Position numbers and translations under genes: made by a program. A stretch of DNA of 64,000 nt from a virus: the IMG/VR virus record IMGVR_UViG_3300031951_000037, positions 62,001 through 126,000 of that record. One strand, given 5' to 3'. Of the stretch, positions 8,498 through 17,106 are shown in pieces. Numbering within the stretch: the first letter of the stretch is position 1; the number at the start of each line of letters is the position of its first letter. The notes beneath the pieces were generated by a model that ran no database searches, was not told the DNA's origin, and worked only from the letters and a program-made list of their open reading frames with translations.

Positions 8498-11107
8498 GTG
8501 TCATATACTATAGTAAGGACTGATGGTACAGTATTAACGACAATTCCCGACGGTATTGTAAATACCACAAGCACTCCTCTTAGCTTGCCTGGTAGAAACT
8601 ATCCTGGCTATGGTCAGGTGATGGATACCAACTTTGTCCGTTCACTAGAAAACTTTGCAGATAGTACACTACCTGCAAATGCTATTCGTGGGCAGTTGTT
8701 CTTTGACACCACTGATGATACGATGTATATTTGTCCATCTGATGGTGAAAGCAATCTCAGTAATTGGTACCGCGTACTTTCTGCACCGCTAGTTAATCTA
8801 GAACTAACTGATCTTGACGCTTCCGGTGACATTACTGCTAATAATGCATACATTGATAATGATGTAACAGCGAATCACATCATTACAGATTATCTTACGG
8901 TAAATGTCAACGCCAATATCACTGAAGCAAATATCGCTACCGTAGCATACATTGGTGAGGCAAACACTAGAAGCATTACAACTGGTACAAGACCCACATT
9001 AGGTAACATGATCGGCGCTTGGACTGTTAATGGTATAGGTACAATCAATGGTGTTAGTAATACTAGTTTGTGGGTCACCGGCGGTAACTTAGTTGTTACT
9101 GGCCCAGGTACTGTAGGTATTCGCACTAATAATTATATGTGGGCGAATGGCGTTGCAGTGTCATTTGACGGCACCTACACCAACACTAATGTAGCTCTAT
9201 ACATGCCCACTTATGCAGGCAATGTCAGTTTCCCTAACAGCGGAACAGCTTTTAACGGCAACGTATTATCTGCTGGTTCAAGTGCTACTAACGGAACTAT
9301 TGTAGGTAACTGGACTCTCTCCCCAGGTTCATCATTGAACGGAATACCCGCAATAGATGGAGCTAACGTTACCGGTACTGTAGGCAATGCACTAATAGCA
9401 CAATTTGCAAACACTGCTGGTGTAGCTAATACAGTTTCAGTGAACGCACAGCCCAACATTACTAGTTTAGGCACACTAACTTCACTTGGAGTAAATGGAA
9501 ACATTACTGCTGCAAATATTACTGCAAATACCGGTATCTTTGCAGGAAATGCTGCTGGACTATATAACATTCCCATAGCTAACTTAGTAGGAACGTTCCC
9601 TACTGTAGATAATGCATCCAATGCTTCTCAAGCAGACATTGCAAACACAGTTCGTGTTAATGCCCAGCCCAACATTACTAGTGTCGGTACATTGACCGGA
9701 TTGATCGTATCAGGAAACTCACAGTTTACCGGTGAAGTAGTAAGTTTAGGATCAAACAGTAATGTAAGAATAACTGGCGGTTCTGCTGGACAGGTATTGT
9801 CTACTGATGGCACCGGTGCTCTCAGTTGGGTACCAACCGGAGCTGCAAATACTGCACAGACTGTTACTAATAATGCCCAGCCTAACATTACAAGCTTAGG
9901 AACATTATCTAGTCTTAACGTAACCGGTAATATTACGTCAGGTAACGTTTATGCTAATTCAGGCACTGTCAGAGGTAGTCTGTTGACCGGTACATTAACT
10001 ACTGCAAGTCAACCAAACATCACAAGTTTGGGAACGTTGGCAAACTTGACTGTTTCCGGCAACGCACAATTTACGGGGCAATTAGTCAACTTAGGAACTG
10101 TTGGTAATCTCAGAATCACCGGTGGCTCAGCTGGATATGTTCTAACTACTGACGGCGTGGGCGGATTAAGTTGGGCTTCGGCGGGTGCTGCTACTACCGC
10201 AATTACTGTAACCGGTAATGCCCAGCCTAACATTACAAGTCTCGGTACTCTTAATTCACTAGTAGTATCGGGCAATGCATCATTTACCGGACCAAACGTA
10301 TCTTTAGGCGCTATAGCAAACTTGAAGATCGCCGGCGGCTCATCTGGTTTTGTTCTTTCCACAGATGGATCAGGAAACTTATCTTGGGCCCCTACTGGAA
10401 CTGCAAATACAGCAGCCACAGTAACAACTGCTGCACAACCTAATATTACAAGTGTCGGTACATTAACTAGCTTAACTGTAAGTGGCAACATAACTACTAC
10501 CGCCGGACGCTTTATTGGAAGCGGCTTAGGGTTAACTAACGTTCCGGGTGCAAACGTCACCGGAACTGTAGCTAATGCTACATATGCAACCACAGCAGGT
10601 AGTGCGGCGACAGCAACTTCAGCCACAACTGCCACTACCGCAACAACTGCTACGTCAGCAACCTCAGCAGGAACTGCATCGTTTGCAACTAACGCAGAAA
10701 CCTCAAACAGAGCTAACGTGGTCTTAGGGTCAGCACAGCCAAATATCACAAGCGTCGGCACATTGACCTCTCTCGCAGTATCAGGTTCACTCACTAGAGG
10801 TGGTCAAGATGTTATCACACTGGGTGACTTCACTAATAGTTCAGGTTGGACTAGACTTCCAAATGGATTATTGATGCAGTACGGTACCGCAACTGCATTC
10901 AGACAAACATCTACCTTTATTAACTATCCCATCGCATTTTCTTCATTCTCTGTTGCCGTGTGTAGCGGTTCAACTGCATCTAACTTCGACGGATCACAGG
11001 GCGCCCCTGGAGTAATCAATTCTACTACAACCGGGTTTACGACATTCTTCGGCACAGACGGTGGCGGAAGTGCTGTTACAATACGTTGGATAGCGATAGG
11101 ATATTAA
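8498..11107 (+). CDS. Long tail-fibre-like protein with NAQPNITS repeats
   Basis: GTG start at 8498 after an ACGGAG-type ribosome site. The N-terminal ~110 residues (MSYTIVRTDGTVLTTIPDG, then LPGRNYPGYGQ and RGQLFF) are shared with the fibre gene at 11536 and look like a common attachment domain. From about residue 315 to 745 there are seven copies of a repeat centred on NAQPNITSLGTL, each followed by a short VSGN strand, the type of beta repeat found in trimeric fibres. The final ~90 residues (WTRLPNGLLMQYG to WIAIGY) resemble the receptor-binding tip domain of many phage fibres. The gene is followed at once by a fibre-assembly chaperone, which supports the call. Confidence 0.85.
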   Translation: MSYTIVRTDGTVLTTIPDGIVNTTSTPLSLPGRNYPGYGQVMDTNFVRSLENFADSTLPANAIRGQLFFDTTDDTMYICPSDGESNLSNWYRVLSAPLVNLELTDLDASGDITANNAYIDNDVTANHIITDYLTVNVNANITEANIATVAYIGEANTRSITTGTRPTLGNMIGAWTVNGIGTINGVSNTSLWVTGGNLVVTGPGTVGIRTNNYMWANGVAVSFDGTYTNTNVALYMPTYAGNVSFPNSGTAFNGNVLSAGSSATNGTIVGNWTLSPGSSLNGIPAIDGANVTGTVGNALIAQFANTAGVANTVSVNAQPNITSLGTLTSLGVNGNITAANITANTGIFAGNAAGLYNIPIANLVGTFPTVDNASNASQADIANTVRVNAQPNITSVGTLTGLIVSGNSQFTGEVVSLGSNSNVRITGGSAGQVLSTDGTGALSWVPTGAANTAQTVTNNAQPNITSLGTLSSLNVTGNITSGNVYANSGTVRGSLLTGTLTTASQPNITSLGTLANLTVSGNAQFTGQLVNLGTVGNLRITGGSAGYVLTTDGVGGLSWASAGAATTAITVTGNAQPNITSLGTLNSLVVSGNASFTGPNVSLGAIANLKIAGGSSGFVLSTDGSGNLSWAPTGTANTAATVTTAAQPNITSVGTLTSLTVSGNITTTAGRFIGSGLGLTNVPGANVTGTVANATYATTAGSAATATSATTATTATTATSATSAGTASFATNAETSNRANVVLGSAQPNITSVGTLTSLAVSGSLTRGGQDVITLGDFTNSSGWTRLPNGLLMQYGTATAFRQTSTFINYPIAFSSFSVAVCSGSTASNFDGSQGAPGVINSTTTGFTTFFGTDGGGSAVTIRWIAIGY

Positions 11108-11116
11108 GGATTAGTT

Positions 11117-11491
11117 ATGACGATTTATTATAGTCCAAGCACAGCCGGTTTTTATGATACAGGAGTTGTAGAATATCCCACACTTCCTGAGGATTGTATT
11201 GAAATTACTCAAGAAGAACGTGATCTTTATATTGAAGAAATCAATCATAAAAATAATCAGCTTGTGGTTGAAGACGAAAAGTTAGTACTAAAGCTCAAAG
11301 AAGAAATCGTAACTTGGGAGACAGTACGACTCAAGCGTAATGGTTTACTAAACGCAAGCGACTATACACAGGTTCCTGATTTTCCAGGAAACAAAGAAGC
11401 ATGGGCGGCATATAGACAGCAACTTAGAGATATTCCTCAAATGTTTGTCAACCCAGAAGACGTTGATTGGCCGTTTGTACCAAATAACTAA
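11117..11491 (+). CDS. Tail fibre assembly chaperone-like protein
   Basis: The C-terminal half contains WETVRLKRNGLLNASDYTQ, then PDFPGNKEAWAAYRQQLRDIP, the signature of the phage tail assembly chaperone family (W-x-x-VR-x-x-RN-x-LL...YRQ-x-LRDIP). Such proteins assist folding of the adjacent fibre and are usually encoded directly downstream of it, as here (9-base gap). The 124-residue length fits the family. The N-terminal part has the YYSPSTAGFYD pattern also common in these proteins. Confidence 0.85.
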   Translation: MTIYYSPSTAGFYDTGVVEYPTLPEDCIEITQEERDLYIEEINHKNNQLVVEDEKLVLKLKEEIVTWETVRLKRNGLLNASDYTQVPDFPGNKEAWAAYRQQLRDIPQMFVNPEDVDWPFVPNN

Positions 11492-11506
11492 GCAAAACAA
11501 AGTAAG

Positions 11507-11513
11507 ATAAATA
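11507..11513 (+). promoter_or_regulatory. Putative late promoter ATAAATA
   Basis: GATAAATAAAC lies 23 bases upstream of ATG 11536, in the only intergenic gap of this region, ahead of a structural gene. It matches the T4-group late -10 element. A GGAG ribosome site follows at 11522-11525. Confidence 0.55.
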
Positions 11514-11535
11514 AACGTAACGGAGAAATTTTAAA

Positions 11536-12774
11536 ATGGCTTATACGATTGTCAAGAGTGATGGTAATGTGTTGACTACTATCGCCGACGGTACTATTAA
11601 CACTTCTAGTACCTCTCTTGGCCTACCTGGTAGAAACTATGCTGGATACGGTCAAACGCTAGATACCAATCAGGTACATATTCTTGAGAATTTTGCGGCA
11701 GCTACCCCGCCTGCTAACCCTCTCAGAGGTCAGCTTTGGTTCAATATTACTAATAGCACGTTGTATGTTTGCCCCGCAGACGGAACTACAAACGCAGCAG
11801 CTTGGCTATCACTAACCTCAACTGCCTCAGGCGGTACTACAACATTTGGTAATGTTTCTGTTTCAGGAAATCTCTCAGCCAATAATGCTTCAGTGGTAAA
11901 CACAATCTCTGCCAATGCAATAACTGCTGGATATCTAACAGTATCAACTCAAGCTAATATTGCTAACGCCAACTTAAGCGGAACTACTAGCATTGCAAGC
12001 TTAACTACAACTTCTATCACATCAGGGTCTCAATCAACAAATGGAACATTAACTGGTGTGTGGACTGCTAACGGCGCAGGCACCGCAAACGGCGTTAATG
12101 GTACTTCAATGTGGGTTACTGGTGGTAATCTAGTAATTACCGGCGCAGGGTCAATTGGTATCAGAACTGACAATTACTACTATGCGAACGGCGATCCCCT
12201 TTCGTTCCCTGGTACATATAGCAATGCTAATGTTGCTTCTTATATCCCAACATATGTTGGCAACGTAGGTTCTGCTGGAGGCGCAACTATTTTCAATGGC
12301 AGCACCTTAAGCGCCGGCGCAAATACTACACCCGGAACAATTACCGGTAACTGGACATTGAGTGCAGGATCAAGACTAAACGCTACTTACGCTGACTTGG
12401 CGGAACGTTTTGAAGCAGATACCTCATATGAACCGGGAACAGTAGTTCAGTTGGGCGGTGAAAAGGAAATTACTGCGGTTCAATATGAACTATCAGAAGA
12501 CGTATTTGGTGTTATCTCAAATACTGCTGCTTACTTAATGAACGCAGGCGCAGGAAGTGACGCTACTCACCCTCCAGTAGCGGTCACAGGTAGAGTTGAA
12601 GTTAAGGTTACAGGAAAGATTAAGAAGGGTGATCGTCTTGTTAGTGCTGGGTCAGGAATTGCTCGTGCTGCTAAGTCAGGTGAAGCAAACGCATTTAACA
12701 CGATCGGTAGATCCTTAGAAGATAAAACAACTGATGGCGAAGGCTTTGTTGAAGCTATCGTAATGATTAGGTAA
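11536..12774 (+). CDS. Second tail-fibre-like protein with peptidase-G2-like C-terminus
   Basis: The first ~85 residues (MAYTIVKSDGNVLTTIADG ... LPGRNYAGYGQ ... LRGQLWF) are clearly homologous to the fibre gene at 8498, so the two proteins probably use the same attachment site. The C-terminal ~125 residues begin TYADLAERFEAD and continue with YEPGTVVQLGGE and GRVEVKVTGKIKKGD. This resembles the autoproteolytic/chaperone C-terminal domains (peptidase G2-like) of phage fibres and tailspikes. The domain assignment is from memory of the family. Other possibilities are a shorter alternative receptor-binding fibre. Confidence 0.8.
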   Translation: MAYTIVKSDGNVLTTIADGTINTSSTSLGLPGRNYAGYGQTLDTNQVHILENFAAATPPANPLRGQLWFNITNSTLYVCPADGTTNAAAWLSLTSTASGGTTTFGNVSVSGNLSANNASVVNTISANAITAGYLTVSTQANIANANLSGTTSIASLTTTSITSGSQSTNGTLTGVWTANGAGTANGVNGTSMWVTGGNLVITGAGSIGIRTDNYYYANGDPLSFPGTYSNANVASYIPTYVGNVGSAGGATIFNGSTLSAGANTTPGTITGNWTLSAGSRLNATYADLAERFEADTSYEPGTVVQLGGEKEITAVQYELSEDVFGVISNTAAYLMNAGAGSDATHPPVAVTGRVEVKVTGKIKKGDRLVSAGSGIARAAKSGEANAFNTIGRSLEDKTTDGEGFVEAIVMIR

Positions 12775-12786
12775 CAGGGATAAGAC

Positions 12787-13740
12787 ATGACCTACGCACA
12801 ATTTGGACTTATACAGGCAGCAGATTTTAACACATTGGTGGGAGGAAACCCCACTACGACTGTTAATACGCTAAACGCAACTTGGGCAACTGGCGGCGGG
12901 TCAGCAGGTTATGGACAAACAGCAGTAGCTAACGTAGCAGCAGGAGGCAGCGTCCTTGCTAGCACTCAGTGGGCTTCCCTAGTGTCTAACACTGCTAGTG
13001 CAGCATCACACCAAGGCTCAAGCATCACTTCAGTTTCGGTTCCCGTAGCAGGCGGTGTAATTACATACAATGCAGCTATTCCCACTAACTTGACAACTAT
13101 CTATACCAATAGATTAAATGCAGCGGCTCAAAGTTCAACCACAGCGAATACTGCTACTAGAGGAACTACTTGGACAAACCAATTGACGTTTACTCACACT
13201 GCTACTTTTGCTAACGGTAATGCCGCCCGCTATTTCTTCAATGCTGGTGGTCAGATTAAAATGACCGTATCACATCCGGGTACAAATGGCATTGACCTAT
13301 TGTTTAACAATCTAGCGAGTAACGTAGGTACAGTAGTATTGTCTGCACCAACATCAGGTTCAGTATCAATTGCTGGTACATCATATAACGGTATTACTAA
13401 GATTGGTGGAGGCGGCAACACTCCCACTATTTCTCAGAACAATGGTTACTATGCGTTGACTACATCAAACGCTAACGTATTCACGCAGACTGCTAGTACG
13501 GGCCCAAGCGGCTATCTATCATCATTCATTCGCTTCATTGTCCAAAGCAATGGTACACAGGGTTCAAACGGTGATGCTGGATCAGTAATCACTATCTACA
13601 CTATTTGGGATGAAGTTCCTGATGGACTAACTGTAGCATCAGGTTCAGCAACTACTATGACATTGACCCCACCTTCTACGACTAACATTGCTAATACTTG
13701 GGGCTCAGTCACGTTGTCCGGCACGGTCAGCGGTTCATAA
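12787..13740 (+). CDS. Virion surface/structural protein, 317 aa
   Basis: Ser/Thr/Ala/Gly-rich protein beginning MTYAQFGLIQAADFNTLVGG, an N-terminus frequent in fibre-associated proteins of marine T4-like phages. It has predicted all-beta composition with no catalytic motif or Cys. It follows the second fibre gene by 12 bases with a weak upstream GGGATAAG ribosome site. Structural role is inferred from composition and position. Confidence 0.7.
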   Translation: MTYAQFGLIQAADFNTLVGGNPTTTVNTLNATWATGGGSAGYGQTAVANVAAGGSVLASTQWASLVSNTASAASHQGSSITSVSVPVAGGVITYNAAIPTNLTTIYTNRLNAAAQSSTTANTATRGTTWTNQLTFTHTATFANGNAARYFFNAGGQIKMTVSHPGTNGIDLLFNNLASNVGTVVLSAPTSGSVSIAGTSYNGITKIGGGGNTPTISQNNGYYALTTSNANVFTQTASTGPSGYLSSFIRFIVQSNGTQGSNGDAGSVITIYTIWDEVPDGLTVASGSATTMTLTPPSTTNIANTWGSVTLSGTVSGS

Positions 13741-13759
13741 CTTTTTTAATCACGCAGGG

Positions 13760-13798
13760 GTATCCATCTAAATACTCATAGGAGTTTATGATGGATAC
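13760..13798 (+). repeat. Inverted repeat spanning late promoter and start codon
   Basis: GTATCCATC (13760-13768) is the exact reverse complement of GATGGATAC (13790-13798). The 21-base loop contains CTAAATA (overlapping its left arm), the GGAG ribosome site and the first ATG at 13788. If the RNA included both arms, the start codon would be sequestered. Confidence 0.7.
13768..13774 (+). promoter_or_regulatory. Putative late promoter CTAAATA
   Basis: CTAAATACTC lies 14 bases upstream of the ATG pair at 13788/13791, in the short gap between two genes, and is the same element as those upstream of the terminase and other virion genes. Confidence 0.55.
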
Positions 13799-14096
13799 TA
13801 AGACCTTAATTACCGAAGCAAAAGCTCGTTTTGCTCACAATTCAGCAAAAGACTATCTAAAAGAAAAGTACAATGCAAAGCTACTCGTAGCAGAGCAGGG
13901 TGGTCTTTGGCGTGCTGACCAAGAAACTATCTCATTCCTAACATCATTCTTAAATGAAGAAGTCGTTCTTATGGATACATTTGACAATCCAGTAAAGGTT
14001 AATCGCCAAGACCTTAAAGATAAGTTATGTGAAACTTATTATAGAGTGATGAACGAATGGCACGATGAGTGGAAAGAGCTTGAAAGTAAGAGATAA
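13788..14096 (+). CDS. Conserved small phage protein, 102 aa
   Basis: ATG 13788 is followed immediately by a second ATG at 13791; either could start translation after the GGAG site. The protein is charged and helical (EAKARFAHNSAKDYLKEKYN, ending EWKELESKR). Its N-terminus DTKTLITEAK contains an I-x-E followed by Ala, which resembles a T4 prohead-protease processing site, so it might be packaged; this is speculative. I recall similar ~100-residue proteins beside the fibre genes of marine T4-like phages, without known function. Confidence 0.75.
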   Translation: MMDTKTLITEAKARFAHNSAKDYLKEKYNAKLLVAEQGGLWRADQETISFLTSFLNEEVVLMDTFDNPVKVNRQDLKDKLCETYYRVMNEWHDEWKELESKR

Positions 14097-14097
14097 C

Positions 14098-14271
14098 ATG
14101 ACCGAACTAGTATACGATTCAGATAACGGCATCATCGCATTAGCATTACAAATGTACGTTCACTACGCTACTGAAATGGGCGGCGATCAGCATTTGATTG
14201 ACAGAGCTGGTGAGCTAGAGTTTATCTTTAAGAATAAACCTACAACAGAAAGATACGAGTGGCCAGAATGA
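14098..14271 (+). CDS. Small acidic protein, 57 aa
   Basis: ATG 14098 is preferred over an upstream in-frame GTG at 14065 because it begins just after the previous stop and gives MTELVYDSDNGIIALALQ. The protein is short and mostly helical, and its stop overlaps the next start (ATGA). It opens the coupled glycan cluster. No family recognised. Confidence 0.65.
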   Translation: MTELVYDSDNGIIALALQMYVHYATEMGGDQHLIDRAGELEFIFKNKPTTERYEWPE

Positions 14272-15074
14272 CTCGTGGCGTAATACTATTTGCTTTCAAT
14301 AGTCCCAAATACAATTACTATGATATGGCTAAACATACTGCAAAGCGTGTTGAGCATTTCTTAAAGCTGCCTGTTACGTTAGTAACAGATGAAGACTCTA
14401 TGCCTGCAGGAGAGTTTGCGTATTGGGACAAAGTAGTAAAGATTAAGCCGGATAAGAATAACTTTCGTGACTGGGGCATGTGGATCAATAAGGGTCGCTA
14501 TATGGCTTACGAGCTTAGCCCTTACGAAGAAACATTATTACTTGACGTAGACTACATCATCAACTCAAGTAAACTGCTTACCTTATTTGATATTGACACA
14601 GATTTTTGCTGCCACAATAGAACTAATTTCTTAATGCATCCAAATGCACCACAAGAACTACTGTCAGTTTACAGCTATGAGACACTATGGGCCACTGTTG
14701 TGATGTTCCGCAAGAGTACTCGTGCCGAGCAAATCTTTAAATGTTTAGAAATGGTACAAAAGAACTATGAACACTACGCCAACATTCATAATTTTATCGC
14801 CCCTGTATATCGTAACGATTATGCTCTCACTCTCGCCCTTCGTATTGCTAACGGCCATAGTGTTGATTCCCGCGATGTTATTCCTTGGGATTTACTGCAC
14901 GTTGGAAAAAATACGCAAGTTTATCGTAATGGTGATGACCAGTTTGGGACAGAGTATACGGTCATGTTTGACAACTGGCAACGGGGCAAAATAAGAAAAG
15001 AGTATATTACAATCAAAGATCAAGACTTCCACGTGATGGATAAAGAAATATATGTGGAGATGATCAATGAATAA
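14268..15074 (+). CDS. GT-A-like glycosyltransferase
   Basis: ATG 14268 (ATGA overlap with the previous stop) is preferred to GTG 14259. The N-terminus MTRGVILFAFNSPKYNYYDMA followed by KLPVTLVTDED is the Rossmann-like start of a GT-A nucleotide-sugar transferase. LLLDVDYI at about residues 90-97 supplies a D-x-D metal-binding motif at the end of a beta strand. The protein probably transfers a sugar from an NDP donor. It overlaps the next gene, another GT of the same general type, by 8 bases. Acceptor and sugar are unknown. Confidence 0.75.
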   Translation: MTRGVILFAFNSPKYNYYDMAKHTAKRVEHFLKLPVTLVTDEDSMPAGEFAYWDKVVKIKPDKNNFRDWGMWINKGRYMAYELSPYEETLLLDVDYIINSSKLLTLFDIDTDFCCHNRTNFLMHPNAPQELLSVYSYETLWATVVMFRKSTRAEQIFKCLEMVQKNYEHYANIHNFIAPVYRNDYALTLALRIANGHSVDSRDVIPWDLLHVGKNTQVYRNGDDQFGTEYTVMFDNWQRGKIRKEYITIKDQDFHVMDKEIYVEMINE

Positions 15075-15825
15075 AGGCTTTGTCATTATGGCGCAGGGTC
15101 TTGATTATGAAGTCTGTGCAGAAGTTCTTAAGGACAGCATCTTAAACGTGATGCACGATGCCAACGTGACTATCGTTACTACTGATATGCTTCCGTACGG
15201 TGATCAGGCTCCCGATATTGATTGGAAGTTGCAGAATGACTGGCAAGTATACGAAGCAAGTCCATATGACTATACAATTAAACTTGAAGCCGATATGTAT
15301 TTACCAAAGTCAATTGACTATTGGTGGGATGTATTACAGAATAGAGACTTAGTAGTAAGCACTACAATCAGAAACTTCAAGCAAGAGATTTCGGATGTTA
15401 AAGCATATCGTAGATTTATTACTGACAACAATCTACCTGATACTTATAATGCCATTACATACTTCCGTAAAAGTGAGTTAGCAGAAAAGTTCTTCAACAT
15501 TGTTAGAGACGTATTTGAAAACTGGGACCAATACAAAGCTATTCTAAAATGCAACGTTGATGAGCTTTGTACAACAGATTGGGCTTATGCTATTGCTGTA
15601 CATATTCTAGGTGAAGAGAATACTACACTGCCGCAATTCAAAGAAATGTCAATGATACATATGAAGCAATTCATTAACGGTTGTCCTACTCAGAATTGGA
15701 CAGACAATTTGATTTATGAGAAGCTTCCGCACACATTTAGAATCAATACTATTCCGCAACTGTATCCATTGCACTATCACGTAAAAAGTTTAACTAAAGA
15801 ACTTAGGGGAAATAACAATGGATGA
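15067..15825 (+). CDS. GT-A-like glycosyltransferase, paralogue of upstream gene
   Basis: The N-terminus MNKGFVIMAQGLDYEVCAE and the strand YDYTIKLEADMYLP (an E-A-D variant where the neighbour has D-V-D) match the layout of the preceding protein. The C-terminal half, with NAITYFRKSELAEKFF and a downstream DWAYAIA, parallels that protein too. It is therefore a divergent duplicate, likely a sugar transferase. Overlaps on both sides (8 bases each) indicate translational coupling. Confidence 0.7.
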   Translation: MNKGFVIMAQGLDYEVCAEVLKDSILNVMHDANVTIVTTDMLPYGDQAPDIDWKLQNDWQVYEASPYDYTIKLEADMYLPKSIDYWWDVLQNRDLVVSTTIRNFKQEISDVKAYRRFITDNNLPDTYNAITYFRKSELAEKFFNIVRDVFENWDQYKAILKCNVDELCTTDWAYAIAVHILGEENTTLPQFKEMSMIHMKQFINGCPTQNWTDNLIYEKLPHTFRINTIPQLYPLHYHVKSLTKELRGNNNG

Positions 15826-16138
15826 AGTAGTTGTTATTTGGGAAAGTCATAAGGTTGCCAAGCCAGAGTTTAGGCTTTATTATGACGATAGGGGATGTGC
15901 TATCGCTTATACCTGTGAAAAACTTGAAGGTAATTACATTATCATTGATGCAACAACATTTGCTGAGGCTAGACCCGACATTAAAGTTGTTGACGGAAAA
16001 ATCATTAGAGATCACTATGGCTCGGTAGTGAGCAAGTTGTGTAAAGACACTGAGGGTGTTCTTTGTGAGGTTGAAGACCTAAGCGTTATCACTGAGACCG
16101 ATGGACAATATTGGAAATTAAAAACTTATGAATTATGA
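15818..16138 (+). CDS. Small protein between glycosyltransferases, 106 aa
   Basis: The protein is beta-rich and acidic (MDEVVVIWESHKVAKPEFRL, ending YWKLKTYEL) and is coupled to glycosyltransferase genes on both sides by overlaps of 8 and 11 bases. No enzyme motif is visible. A helper or subunit role for the adjacent transferases is plausible but not shown. Confidence 0.65.
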   Translation: MDEVVVIWESHKVAKPEFRLYYDDRGCAIAYTCEKLEGNYIIIDATTFAEARPDIKVVDGKIIRDHYGSVVSKLCKDTEGVLCEVEDLSVITETDGQYWKLKTYEL

Positions 16139-17078
16139 TGACATTGTAGATATCGCAGACCTAGACTGCATCTATCTTAGCTATGATGAACCACAGAAAG
16201 AAGAATTTTGGATTAAGATTAAGAACTTGGTTCCATGGGCTAAGAGAGTTGATGGAGTTAAGGGTAGCGATGCCGCACACAAAGCAGCAGGCGAAGCAAG
16301 TGAGACAGAACGCTTCATTCTCATTGACGGCGATAATATGCCTAACGAGGATTTCTTCAATCTACAACTAGACTTTACAGGATTAGATCCTAATTACAAG
16401 TTAGCGCAATATCGTTGGCGTGCAGTTAATGCTATCAATGGCTTGCGTTATGGCAACGGCGGTATGAGTTCTTGGACAAAGACCTACGTTGCCAACATGA
16501 AGACCCATGAAACAAGCGATGGTAGTGACACTACTGCCGTTGACTTTTGCATGGATTCTTCTGATAATCTATACTGGGCGATGCACGACTGCTACTCCAC
16601 AACGTATCCTAACTACACTCCCTTCCAAGCGTGGAGAGCAGGATTCCGTGAAGGTGTCAAGATGGTACTTGATCGGGGTGCAAAGCCCAGTATAGATGAC
16701 TTTAGAGAAAGAGTTGCAGGACGCAATCTAAACAATCTTACTATCTGGCATAACGTTGGCGCAGACGTAGAGAATGGTGTTTGGGCTATCTATGGTGCAA
16801 GACTTGGTACATATATGACTATGCTCACAGATTGGGACCACAAAGAAGTAATGTGGTTTGATAACTTTCCTATTCTTTGGGAAAAGCACAAAAATGCACA
16901 GCCTATTATAAGTTCCGAGATGTTGGGAGATGAGTTGGTTGATAAACTTGGACTACCAATGTGCATGTTAGACCCCGAGCAAAGCAAGTTTTTTAAGCGT
17001 CACTATAACGCAGACAAGTATAACATGGGTCCACTCGTTAAGGAGATGGACGTTATTAGAAAGATTGAAGGCTGGTAA
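16128..17078 (+). CDS. Glycosyltransferase with IDGDN motif
   Basis: Residues 14-21 (CIYLSYDE) form the first strand. RVDGVKGSDAAHKAAGEASET at about 40-60 is followed by ILIDGDN at 64-70, a D-x-D metal site at the expected place for a GT-A fold. The segment after it (DFTGLDPNYK...AVNAINGLRYGNGG) and the later FQAWRAGFREGVK are mirrored in the C-terminal domain of the 1650-residue repeat protein at 29239, where the D-x-D is lost. The protein is therefore the best candidate for the active ancestor-like form of that family. Confidence 0.75.
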   Translation: MNYDDIVDIADLDCIYLSYDEPQKEEFWIKIKNLVPWAKRVDGVKGSDAAHKAAGEASETERFILIDGDNMPNEDFFNLQLDFTGLDPNYKLAQYRWRAVNAINGLRYGNGGMSSWTKTYVANMKTHETSDGSDTTAVDFCMDSSDNLYWAMHDCYSTTYPNYTPFQAWRAGFREGVKMVLDRGAKPSIDDFRERVAGRNLNNLTIWHNVGADVENGVWAIYGARLGTYMTMLTDWDHKEVMWFDNFPILWEKHKNAQPIISSEMLGDELVDKLGLPMCMLDPEQSKFFKRHYNADKYNMGPLVKEMDVIRKIEGW

Positions 17079-17106
17079 GTCTCAGCCATAACTAAGGAAA
17101 TAAAAT

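Noticed and set aside
10009-10794. 261-codon - strand frame within the fibre gene
   Set aside because: Repetitive Ala/Val/Pro-rich translation that mirrors the fibre repeats; no start signals.
13741-13750. T run after the 317-residue virion gene as a terminator
   Set aside because: CTTTTTT has no GC-rich stem before it.
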